Of a stretch of DNA of 45,832 bases, positions 38,065-45,272 are shown in pieces. This DNA is from a virus: the IMG/VR virus record IMGVR_UViG_3300047508_000112, positions 1 to 45,832 of that record; one strand, written 5' to 3'. Every line of letters starts with the position of its first letter. Within the stretch, counting starts at the first letter, position 1. The notes below the pieces were generated by a model. It searched no databases, had not been told where the DNA came from, and saw only the letters and a list, made by a program, of their open reading frames with translations. The position numbers and the translations under genes are program-made.

Positions 38065-38378
38065 TGTGCCAGATGTCCGTAATCGCCGATCAGTGGACTC
38101 AGGGGTTTCAGCAGAGCCCGCTCTACCAGCCGAATAGCGTTCGTCCGCAAGGTCTGCTGGCGCCGAATGTCTCAGCAGAGGACTTCGCGGCTCTCAAGAA
38201 AGAGGTGACCGAGCTGCGTGAGCTGCTCAAGGCGGCAGGCAGATTCGACGCGGCCACGGGGCAGCCACACTGTGAGAAGCCGGACAAACTGAAGCTCATT
38301 CTGTGGCTAGCGGAGGAGCTTGGCGTCGACATGAAGACTCTGGGCGTCAACAAGGACGGCGAGGCATGCTCGGCCTAG
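38064..38378 (+). CDS. Hypothetical 104-residue protein
   Basis: ATG 38064 (TGATG with the portal stop) or ATG 38073. It has a helical segment SAEDFAALKKEVTELRELLK and a second LKLILWLAEELGVDMKTLGV. Head-region accessory protein of unknown role. Overlaps the next gene by 13 nt. Confidence 0.55.
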   Translation: MCQMSVIADQWTQGFQQSPLYQPNSVRPQGLLAPNVSAEDFAALKKEVTELRELLKAAGRFDAATGQPHCEKPDKLKLILWLAEELGVDMKTLGVNKDGEACSA

Positions 38379-38605
38379 TGAGATTGCCTTCGAAGGCGGA
38401 GCGCTCGGAGTGGGGAGAGAACCCATACACGCTCGAGCTGCGCCGGCAGATGGTCAAGTCGCTCCGGCCGACCGCGCTTCAGGAGCTACTAGGGGTATGC
38501 GAGAAGAGTTCGGATCCGAGGGTCACGGCGAAGTGTGCCGAGTACAAAGCCCTCGATGAGATCATCGACTTCCTCGAGAAGTCAGGGAGAGAACAGAATG
38601 AGTGA
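38366..38605 (+). CDS. Hypothetical 79-residue helical protein
   Basis: ATG 38366; product MLGLVRLPSKAERSEWGENP then helices MVKSLRPTALQELLGVCEKS and YKALDEIIDFLEKSGREQNE. Not recognised; it lies between portal and the GroES-like gene and overlaps the latter by 8 nt. Confidence 0.55.
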   Translation: MLGLVRLPSKAERSEWGENPYTLELRRQMVKSLRPTALQELLGVCEKSSDPRVTAKCAEYKALDEIIDFLEKSGREQNE

Positions 38606-39296
38606 GCCAGACGACGGAATGGTACCTGGACTATCCGGAGCAGACGATTGGCAGAGCCCATCGCTTTATGCCGCGTTGCATGACCCGGCAGTGCGCAAAG
38701 TGATGGCCGAGGCCAAGGGCAACGGTATGGACGACCGCGAGATCGAGAAGGCGTTGAAAAGGACGCTCATCAAGCGGGAGCGGATGTCACCAAAGGGAGG
38801 GTTGGGACTCCCAGCTCTACTCGATGAGCGTCGCCTGGAGTATGACATCACCGACAAGGCTTGGGATAGCCAAGCTTCGTTCGACCGCGTTTACCTGTAC
38901 CAAATCACCCAGATCAAGGACAACCGCTACGCCGGGTCCAAGATCATCCTCGCCGATACCACCCAGGCGAGGGAGCGGAACACGGCGCCCCGGGCGATCA
39001 TAGTGTCCGCGGGGCTCACCGCGCTCGACCAGCTACGTTCCCACGGGATCGACCTGGGGCACATCGTCTACTTCGTCGTCTCGGCCCCATACCACGTCCG
39101 TTACGACGTGATCGAGGGCAAGGACGAGCACCTCATCATCGTGAACGCCGGGGACATCTGTGGCTCGGAGGACCTGGCAAACAAGATCCGTGATCGGGAG
39201 GCCGCGGTATCCTGGAGCGACGAGAACAACCAACATGTCCTGCGGATCGACGGTGAGAACCGGGTCCCCATGGACGTAAAGCCTACGGAGTACTGA
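38598..39296 (+). CDS. Head-region protein with possible GroES-like domain
   Basis: ATG 38598 gives 232 residues; an earlier in-frame ATG is inside the neighbour. The N-terminal 75 residues are helical. From about residue 95, QITQIKDNRYAGSKIILADT, then RAIIVSAGLTALDQL, GHIVYFVVSAPYHVRY and EHLIIVNAGDICGS follow the strand order of Cpn10/GroES (G-I-I-L-x-D; V-V-x-x-G; G-D-x-V-x-F; L-L-I-V-x-x-x-D-I). Phages can encode such co-chaperonins for capsid folding. The match is by pattern only, and the spacing is looser than in true GroES. Confidence 0.5.
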   Translation: MSEPDDGMVPGLSGADDWQSPSLYAALHDPAVRKVMAEAKGNGMDDREIEKALKRTLIKRERMSPKGGLGLPALLDERRLEYDITDKAWDSQASFDRVYLYQITQIKDNRYAGSKIILADTTQARERNTAPRAIIVSAGLTALDQLRSHGIDLGHIVYFVVSAPYHVRYDVIEGKDEHLIIVNAGDICGSEDLANKIRDREAAVSWSDENNQHVLRIDGENRVPMDVKPTEY

Positions 39297-39297
39297 G

Positions 39298-40254
39298 ATG
39301 GCCAAGTTCAAAGACCCGATCGACGAAGAAGCTGACATCGCGGAAGGCACCAAGCGCTCCGTGGCGGAGTTCGAAAAGCTCGCACAGGAGAATCCCGAAG
39401 GCACCGTGGAGGTCCCGGTCGGCGAGGAAGACGACGATCCGGACGACGCTCTCGACAAGGAGGAGCGCCCGACCCGCAAGGAACGCCGCGCCGCGCGAGG
39501 AGCCGACTACAAGACGGTTCGCGAGCAACGCGCAGCAGCAGAAGCCCGCGCTCAAGCCCTCGAGGAGCAACTCCAGTTCGAGCGCTCTCGAGTCCCGACG
39601 CAGCAACAGGGGCCACAAGGCGGACCGGATGTGGTCAAGCAGCTCCAGGCGGAAGTGGGCAAGGTCTACGAGGAACAATCCGCGCTGATGCGCGACTACG
39701 AGGCGCGAGTGGCTGCGTACAGGCAAGCCGAGCGCGTGATGCCCAAAGAGGAGTGGAAGCGGTTCGACGACAAAGCCCGCGAGCTGGACGAAAAGCGCAC
39801 CGAGCTTCTACTCGACGTACGCGAGGCCAGGCGTGCCCCCATGCGGGCTCAGGAAGAGCAGCACCGAGCCCTGGTGGCCAGGGCTCCGGACGTGTTCGCG
39901 AATCAGCGAGCGGCCACCTGGGCCGGCGCTGAGTACTCCCGGAGAATCGCCGAGAACCCGCAGATCGATCGAGATCAGCTCATCGACGAGTGCGTGGAAG
40001 GTGCCCGGAGGGTCATCCTCGGCAAACGCCCACCTCCGGACCAGGCCCAGCGTCAACGGGCAACCGGAATGTCCAGGGGGGCCGGCGTTACCTCGAGCGC
40101 GGCTCCCTCAGCCCTGCCGATGAGCAAAGACCAGCGGACCATCGCCAGAGCGGCCCATCCAAAGCTCTCCCCGGCACAAGCCTACCAGAAGTGGGCCAAC
40201 GAAAACGCCAAGGAGCTACAGGAGATGGAGCGAGAATCGGGTCGCCGGGCTTGA
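39298..40254 (+). CDS. Scaffolding protein
   Basis: The 318-residue product has an acidic N-terminus (EEDDDPDDALDKEERP), a long coiled coil (about 75-185, AAAEARAQALEEQLQFERSR onward) and a basic, Gln/Arg C-terminus with AHPKLSPAQAYQKWANENAK that could bind capsid subunits, as in P22 gp8. GGAG precedes the ATG. It sits directly upstream of the head proteins; its stop lies inside the promoter at 40.25 kb. Confidence 0.75.
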   Translation: MAKFKDPIDEEADIAEGTKRSVAEFEKLAQENPEGTVEVPVGEEDDDPDDALDKEERPTRKERRAARGADYKTVREQRAAAEARAQALEEQLQFERSRVPTQQQGPQGGPDVVKQLQAEVGKVYEEQSALMRDYEARVAAYRQAERVMPKEEWKRFDDKARELDEKRTELLLDVREARRAPMRAQEEQHRALVARAPDVFANQRAATWAGAEYSRRIAENPQIDRDQLIDECVEGARRVILGKRPPPDQAQRQRATGMSRGAGVTSSAAPSALPMSKDQRTIARAAHPKLSPAQAYQKWANENAKELQEMERESGRRA

Positions 40255-40278
40255 CAGGCGGTCAGGTTCATGTAGTGT
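40250..40278 (+). promoter_or_regulatory. Capsid-region promoter with degenerate operator
   Basis: TTGACA at 40251, 16 nt, TAGTGT. The right half-site (GGTCAGG) is weaker than elsewhere, so control may be relaxed. A leader of about 130 nt follows. Confidence 0.6.
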
Positions 40279-40355
40279 AGCGTCATTCGGCTCGAATCGT
40301 CTGCCAGACGGTCTGAGTCAGATTCCGGCCCCGAGCGGACCTCGCGCACGCGGTC

Positions 40356-40409
40356 AGAGACTCCGAGGAAGGTTCGTCATCCTGCACTGACGGAAACCTA
40401 GGAGTCTCT
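40356..40409 (+). promoter_or_regulatory. Hairpin that hides the ribosome site of the next gene
   Basis: AGAGACTCC (40356-40364) pairs perfectly with GGAGTCTCT (40401-40409). The right arm contains most of the AGGAG ribosome site (40400-40404) for ATG 40414, so folding would block initiation. Another hairpin CGTCT-GCC-AGACG lies near 40298. Confidence 0.6.
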
Positions 40410-40413
40410 GTAC

Positions 40414-40890
40414 ATGCCTCGAGCAGCCAAGCGAATCGATCCCCCGCGCCGTCCAGTGTCGGACATGCATCGCACAGGGATGCTGAAGGGACTCGACCCG
40501 TCCCGCCATTACGTGCGCGTCTACAAGGCCGCACAGTACCAGGGCATCGAGTTCTACGAGGACCTCGGGTTCGAGGTGGAGCGCGTCCGTACGGGTGGCC
40601 CAGAACTCCCCGGTGGCGCCTACCGCAAGCGCCAAGAGGGCGACGCGATCGAGTACCAGGACCATGTCCTGATGAGCTGCTCACTCGAGCGCTGGAAAGA
40701 AATCGAGCAGGCGGGTCCCGATGGAGACGGTGGGCAGCTGGCCGCCGATGCTCTCGAGGACCGCATCATCGACAAGAGCAAGGGCGTGGAAGACCCGCTT
40801 CGCGGCATGCACGGCATCCGCGGTCGGCAAAATCCCCGCGTCATCTACACGCAGAACTCGACTTCCGAGGCAGAGCCGGAGACTGACTGA
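40414..40890 (+). CDS. Head protein of unknown role
   Basis: The 158-residue product starts MPRAAKRIDPPRRPVSDMHR, with a beta part (HYVRVYKAAQYQGIEFYEDL) and RGMHGIRGRQNPRVIYTQNS near the end. Strongly expressed position: first gene after the 40.25 kb promoter, just before the decoration-like and capsid genes. Not recognised. TGATG overlap with the next gene. Confidence 0.6.
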   Translation: MPRAAKRIDPPRRPVSDMHRTGMLKGLDPSRHYVRVYKAAQYQGIEFYEDLGFEVERVRTGGPELPGGAYRKRQEGDAIEYQDHVLMSCSLERWKEIEQAGPDGDGGQLAADALEDRIIDKSKGVEDPLRGMHGIRGRQNPRVIYTQNSTSEAEPETD

Positions 40891-41543
40891 TGGCCGATAA
40901 CATTCATCGTTACGGGTTTCGCTGGGTGGGTTCGCTGGCTGGTGACACCGAGCCGCACGTCCAGAAGGTGCCGCTCGCATCGGGCGTGAACTTCAACATC
41001 AACGGCGATGCCGTGAACTACAACCTCTACCCCGGCGACCCGGTCAAGATGCTCTCGACGGGCTACTGGACGCTCGCGGGCGGCTGGGAAAATGCCGGTA
41101 ACACGGCAGACCCGGTGGATGGGATCGTGGCCAACATCGGCCCGTTCTACGACTCCGGCCTCGGCCGAATGCGCCCCGGCACGAACATCCCCTCGGGGGT
41201 GACGTACGGCACCAACTTCGAGCGTCAGTCGTTCATCTACATCATCCCCACAGGTGGTCAGCTGTTCGAGATCGACGCCGACGCGACGACCCTCAATACC
41301 CAGGCGCTCATCATCGACGCCTACAACAACAACTACGACCACCAGTTGGTCGGGGTGGCCGCGAACCTGAGCGTCAACCCAATGCTCCACATGGCAGCTG
41401 GTGGCGGCACGGCAACCGCAGCGTGGCGTCTGCTGCGGTTGGCGGACGACGTGGAGAACCAGGACATCACCGGCCTTTACGTGAAGTTCATCGTCACGGT
41501 GAACGAAGCGAAGATGCCGCCCTTCTCGGCAGTCGGAGTCTGA
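40890..41543 (+). CDS. Candidate head decoration protein
   Basis: The 217-residue product is beta-rich with Gly/Asn turns (NFNINGDAVNYNLYPGDPVK; GGWENAGNTADPVDGIVANI), matching capsid decoration or cement proteins that sit upstream of the major capsid gene in podoviruses. No Cys. GGAG precedes the ATG. It might also be a minor head protein. Confidence 0.6.
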   Translation: MADNIHRYGFRWVGSLAGDTEPHVQKVPLASGVNFNINGDAVNYNLYPGDPVKMLSTGYWTLAGGWENAGNTADPVDGIVANIGPFYDSGLGRMRPGTNIPSGVTYGTNFERQSFIYIIPTGGQLFEIDADATTLNTQALIIDAYNNNYDHQLVGVAANLSVNPMLHMAAGGGTATAAWRLLRLADDVENQDITGLYVKFIVTVNEAKMPPFSAVGV

Positions 41544-41544
41544 T

Positions 41545-42459
41545 ATGAGCACCGCAAGTATTTTCACCAGTACGATCGCCAACAGCCTCAAGCTGACGCT
41601 CAACAAGGTCATCGACGACGATCTCGACGGGTACGAGAAGAAGTCGATGTTCACCAAGTGGTGCGACATCGAGGAGATGGACGACAACTGGGTGGACGAC
41701 CTCGAAATGGGCGGACCCGGGCTGCTCTCCGAAAAGGCCGAGGGCGGCGAGATGAGCGTGGGTTCGATTCAGGAAGGCGTCATCACGCGCTACCTGTCTC
41801 GGACCTTCGCCCAGAAGCTCATCATCACCGAAGAGGCCATGGAGGACCGCAAGTATCCCCAGGTGCTCGAGGCGGCCCGGAGGCTCAAGCGTGCGGGCTG
41901 GAAGACGGCGGACGTGGACTCGACGTTCATGCTCATCCGCGCGACCAACACCTCGTACGTCGGCGGCGACGCTCAACCCCTGGCGAGCACGGCTCACACG
42001 CTGCCGGCGGGTGGGACGTATTCGAACAAGATGACCGTGCCGGCGTCGCCGTCGCGCATTGCGGTCGCGCAGCTGATGAGCCAGGCCAAGAAGCTCCCGG
42101 GCCACGACTCCATCACGGAAGGGTACGGCTTCAAGTGCGTGCTCTGCCCGGTGGAGCAGTGGTATGTGTGGGAAGGCCTGACCAAGTCTGAGAAGGCTCC
42201 CGAGCCCGGCGCGTTCAATGAGATCAACGTGGTCAAGGGCATGTTCGAGGACGTGTACCCGCTCCCGTTCTGGTCTAACACCACGACCAACTGGGCGGTT
42301 AAGACCGACGCGGACAACGGCCCCAAGTTCAAGTGGCGCCGCAAGTTCCGCTCTCGTACCTGGGTCGACAACGACCAAGAGCTGATGAAGTACGGCCTGT
42401 CGGCGCGCTGGTCGCGCGGCTGGTCGGACGCGCGCGGTATCCTGTTCGTGGACGCCTGA
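41545..42459 (+). CDS. Major capsid protein
   Basis: The 304-residue product has the N-terminal helix and E-loop-like region FTSTIANSLKLTLNKVIDDD, then GGEMSVGSIQEGVITRYLSR and FAQKLIITEEAMEDRKYPQV, followed by YVGGDAQPLASTAH and a C-terminal GLSARWSRGWSDARGILFVDA. These are features of HK97-fold major head subunits (Mu/podovirus-like branch). GGAG lies before the ATG. Position after scaffold and decoration genes agrees. Confidence 0.82.
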   Translation: MSTASIFTSTIANSLKLTLNKVIDDDLDGYEKKSMFTKWCDIEEMDDNWVDDLEMGGPGLLSEKAEGGEMSVGSIQEGVITRYLSRTFAQKLIITEEAMEDRKYPQVLEAARRLKRAGWKTADVDSTFMLIRATNTSYVGGDAQPLASTAHTLPAGGTYSNKMTVPASPSRIAVAQLMSQAKKLPGHDSITEGYGFKCVLCPVEQWYVWEGLTKSEKAPEPGAFNEINVVKGMFEDVYPLPFWSNTTTNWAVKTDADNGPKFKWRRKFRSRTWVDNDQELMKYGLSARWSRGWSDARGILFVDA

Positions 42460-42468
42460 GGAGTAACC

Positions 42469-43428
42469 ATGCCCGGAACTACTGGTGGACCCAATTCACT
42501 GCCGCAGCTCGTGGACGGCAATGCCGGACTGCGTACGCAGTTCGGCACGATCATCCCCCCGGGCGCGCACGTCGCGGCGTTCGTCTGCAACTCGGCCGTC
42601 GACTGGAGCGACCAGCCATACATCACTGCGAACCTCGTCAGCACGCTCGATGCTGGCCTGAAGCGGTGTCGTACGGGTCGAGGCGACTACGTCATCGTGC
42701 TCCCGGGGCACTCGGAAAGCGTCGTGGACGCTACGATGCTAGCGAACCTCAAGGCCGGCTCCAGAATCGTTGGCATCGGCCATGGGTCGATGCGGCCGGT
42801 ATTCCGCTGGACGGCTACTGGCTCGCAGTGGGCGCTGTCTGTGGCCGACGTGCTCATTGCGGGGCTGAACCTCAAGCTCGAGGGCGCCAACGGCGTGGTC
42901 AAGGCGATCCTCGTGACCGGGGCGTCATCCATCATCGCGTTCAACAAGATCATGGTGGCATCTGGCGCCACGAACAAGGCGACCATCGCGCTCGAGTATG
43001 GCGCCGGCTCGGATGACTTCGAGCTGATCGCCAACCAGTTCCATGGCACGGAAACCCACAACGTTACTGACGGAGTGAAGATCGTATCCGCAGTGGCGGG
43101 CGGACGCATCGAGGACAATGAGATGGCGTTCTCGGCTACCGCGGCTAACGGCAACGTCCACTATACGGCGGCAGCTGTTCGCCAGAGGGTACTCCGGAAT
43201 TACCTCTACAATACGCATACCGCCTCGTCGGTTGCCCTGTGTTTCGATGCGGTGGCGGTCGACGGAATCGTCAGCGACAACCGCTGCGGGTGCATCAGCA
43301 CCGGCACGGCCACTACCGCGGTCGTAGGTATCAAGATCGGCGCTGGTGTGCTGGCTACTTTCTTCGAGAACTACGTGGTCAATGACCCGCTGAAGAGCGG
43401 GCTACTCTCGCCGGCAGTCGACACCTGA
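42469..43428 (+). CDS. Beta-helix virion protein
   Basis: The 319-residue product, behind GAGGAG, has repeating turns of short strands (SSIIAFNKIMVASGATNKAT; GRIEDNEMAFSATAANGNVH; DGIVSDNRCGCISTG) as in right-handed parallel beta-helices. It lies just after the major capsid gene, where podoviruses may encode head fibres or decoration. A related architecture occurs at 44459. It could also bind host glycans. No catalytic site is seen. Confidence 0.6.
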   Translation: MPGTTGGPNSLPQLVDGNAGLRTQFGTIIPPGAHVAAFVCNSAVDWSDQPYITANLVSTLDAGLKRCRTGRGDYVIVLPGHSESVVDATMLANLKAGSRIVGIGHGSMRPVFRWTATGSQWALSVADVLIAGLNLKLEGANGVVKAILVTGASSIIAFNKIMVASGATNKATIALEYGAGSDDFELIANQFHGTETHNVTDGVKIVSAVAGGRIEDNEMAFSATAANGNVHYTAAAVRQRVLRNYLYNTHTASSVALCFDAVAVDGIVSDNRCGCISTGTATTAVVGIKIGAGVLATFFENYVVNDPLKSGLLSPAVDT

Positions 43429-43440
43429 TAGGAGGACACC

Positions 43441-43740
43441 ATTCGCACGATCTCGCGGCGGTGGCCGGCGGGCGCTCCAGTCGGAGACTACCAGGCGCTT
43501 TGCGATTCGTGCGGTGTGCAGTGGCGCCGTTCGCAGCTTGTGCGCAAGGCTGACGGGCTACTCTATTGCCCCGACGATGCCAGCGGTATGGACGTTGTGT
43601 CTCTTGCTGAGGGCAATGCGCAAGCGGCAGAGACCCGCCAGTACGGCAACCTGACTCGCGATGGCGCAGGGTTCGACAAGGACACCCCGACACCGATCGC
43701 GAATCCCACGACCACCAAGCCCACCGGGTCGTTCACATGA
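43441..43740 (+). CDS. Small zinc-site head protein with ATT start
   Basis: No ATG, GTG or TTG lies at the proper place; an ATT at 43441 is preceded by perfect AGGAGG (43430-43435) with a 5-nt spacer. From there 99 residues read IRTISRRWPAGAPVGDYQAL then CDSCGVQWRRSQLVRKADGL and LYCPDD, a C-x2-C...C zinc site, then DVVSLAEGNAQAAE. The only common start (GTG 43516) would cut off the Cys pair. This family is frequent next to phage head genes. Use of AUU, or a recent ATG to ATT change, is implied. Confidence 0.7.
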   Translation: MRTISRRWPAGAPVGDYQALCDSCGVQWRRSQLVRKADGLLYCPDDASGMDVVSLAEGNAQAAETRQYGNLTRDGAGFDKDTPTPIANPTTTKPTGSFT

Positions 43741-44462
43741 CCGAAGCAACCATGGCATCGTCGAACCCCACGGTGGCGAACATCGTGGCGATGGCCTATC
43801 GGCGCGCAGGACTGCTCTCGGCGTACGAGACGCCGGACGTTCCGAAGGCGACTGCGGCGAGGCTCTTGCTCGATGACATTGTCAAGGAGACCTCGGCGGA
43901 AGGCGTATTCGCGAAGTCCGTCCGGATGACTGAGGTCGCCCTCATAGAGGGTTCGACTGACTACACCATGGACGGGGACGTTCTGGACGTGATCGGCACG
44001 GGCATGTACATCGACGCATCCCAGACAGACATCGAGCACGCCACGAGCGAAACCCCCATCACCCCGATGGACCGCGAGGAATGGCAGCGGCTATCGGCCA
44101 AGGCCGCGACGGGACGTCCCTACAAGTACTGGGCTGACCGTTCCTTCGAGCCCATCGTCCTCCGCATCTGGCCCATACCCGACGCGGGGAACCTCGGGAC
44201 GATGCGCGTCCAGACCCATCGGCTCCCGGCGGACGTTACCGGCGGTGACGTGACTGCTCCATTCGAGCGCTACTGGACCCAATACCTCGTGTGGGAACTC
44301 GCCCATCAGCTAGCGGTGGACAACACGCTGACCATCGAGCGCTGTACCTATCTAGCCACCATCGCACAGGCGAAGTACAAGAAGGCAAAGGGATACTCCC
44401 GGCAGCAACAGCCGAGCCGAGCGGTCCTTAACCACCCGACAAACTGGAGTAGACGCAGATGA
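43737..44462 (+). CDS. Head-tail adaptor, P22 gp4-like
   Basis: The 241-residue product (ATGA overlap) has an N-terminal helical part VANIVAMAYRRAGLLSAYET, then LLLDDIVKETSAEGVFAKSV, and a C-terminal FERYWTQYLVWELAHQLAVD, a pattern of podoviral tail-adaptor proteins that attach below the portal. In P22 this is gp4. A basic Gln/Arg tail follows. Family is inferred from layout and position before the tailspike. Confidence 0.6.
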   Translation: MTEATMASSNPTVANIVAMAYRRAGLLSAYETPDVPKATAARLLLDDIVKETSAEGVFAKSVRMTEVALIEGSTDYTMDGDVLDVIGTGMYIDASQTDIEHATSETPITPMDREEWQRLSAKAATGRPYKYWADRSFEPIVLRIWPIPDAGNLGTMRVQTHRLPADVTGGDVTAPFERYWTQYLVWELAHQLAVDNTLTIERCTYLATIAQAKYKKAKGYSRQQQPSRAVLNHPTNWSRRR

Positions 44463-45271
44463 CAAGATTCTGGCCCAATGGCATTGGAGCATCCCTTGGA
44501 GATAGTCTTGCTGTCGCGCGCCCTTTGCAGGCGAGTGGCAAGATTTGGTACGTCAGCTCCGTCTCCGGTAGCGACGCGAACGCGGGCAATGACCGGGACC
44601 AGCCCCTCGCGACGCTCAACGCGGCCATGTCGGCGGCAGCGAGCGACGACATCATCGCGCTGCTCCAGGACCACACGGAGACGCTCGTGGCGGGTCTTAC
44701 GGTCTCCAAGCGCCTCGCAATCATCGGCGAGGGAGACAACGCTGGACAGCCTCGTGTAACGTTCAAATGCAACGCCTCGGGAGCGAACCTGCTGTCGCTG
44801 ACCACGACCAACATCGAGATCCGGAACGTTAGTTTTCTCCCGAGCGCCTCGGGGCTCGGGATTGCGCACATCAACGTGGCGTCCACCAATTGCCGCATTG
44901 TGGGATGCCGTTTCGAGCAGACACGGGGAAGCATTGACAGTTCTGGTATCAATCTGGCTACGGGCGCGAACCAGACGCGAATCGTCGACTGCACGTTCAT
45001 CTCATCGGCCACGACGGCCTCAACGGCGCCTGGTTCTGCGCTCCTGAGCGCGGCCGCCATCACCGACCTCGAGCTCGTGGGGTGCGTGTTCGATGCTGGC
45101 AGTCACGGATACTCGTCCGCTGGCGCGCTGACGTTCGCGGGCGGAGCCATCACGCGACTCAAGGCGGAGGGCATCAGCTTGCTCAACGGCTCGGAGGCGT
45201 TCCTGAACGCCGCCACGACGGGATGGTTCAACGTCCAGACCGCTACCGGTGGCTCGAGGGTGGAGTGGTGA
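44459..45271 (+). CDS. Beta-helix virion protein upstream of the tailspike
   Basis: The 270-residue product (ATGA overlap) starts with a small head (MTRFWPNGIGASLGDSLAVA), then WYVSSVSGSDANAGNDRDQP followed by LATLNAAM, the known opening of phage beta-helix proteins with a DUF1565-like entry, and then rungs such as TTTNIEIRNVSFLPSASGLG and NCRIVGCRFEQTRGS. Likely a fibre or spike component. Ends 1 nt before the tailspike ATG. Confidence 0.65.
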   Translation: MTRFWPNGIGASLGDSLAVARPLQASGKIWYVSSVSGSDANAGNDRDQPLATLNAAMSAAASDDIIALLQDHTETLVAGLTVSKRLAIIGEGDNAGQPRVTFKCNASGANLLSLTTTNIEIRNVSFLPSASGLGIAHINVASTNCRIVGCRFEQTRGSIDSSGINLATGANQTRIVDCTFISSATTASTAPGSALLSAAAITDLELVGCVFDAGSHGYSSAGALTFAGGAITRLKAEGISLLNGSEAFLNAATTGWFNVQTATGGSRVEW

Positions 45272-45272
45272 C

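Noticed and set aside
40255-40413. tRNA in the gap before the head genes
   Set aside because: TTCGAATC-like letters occur, but no cloverleaf, acceptor stem or CCA arrangement can be built; the gap fits a promoter leader with hairpins.
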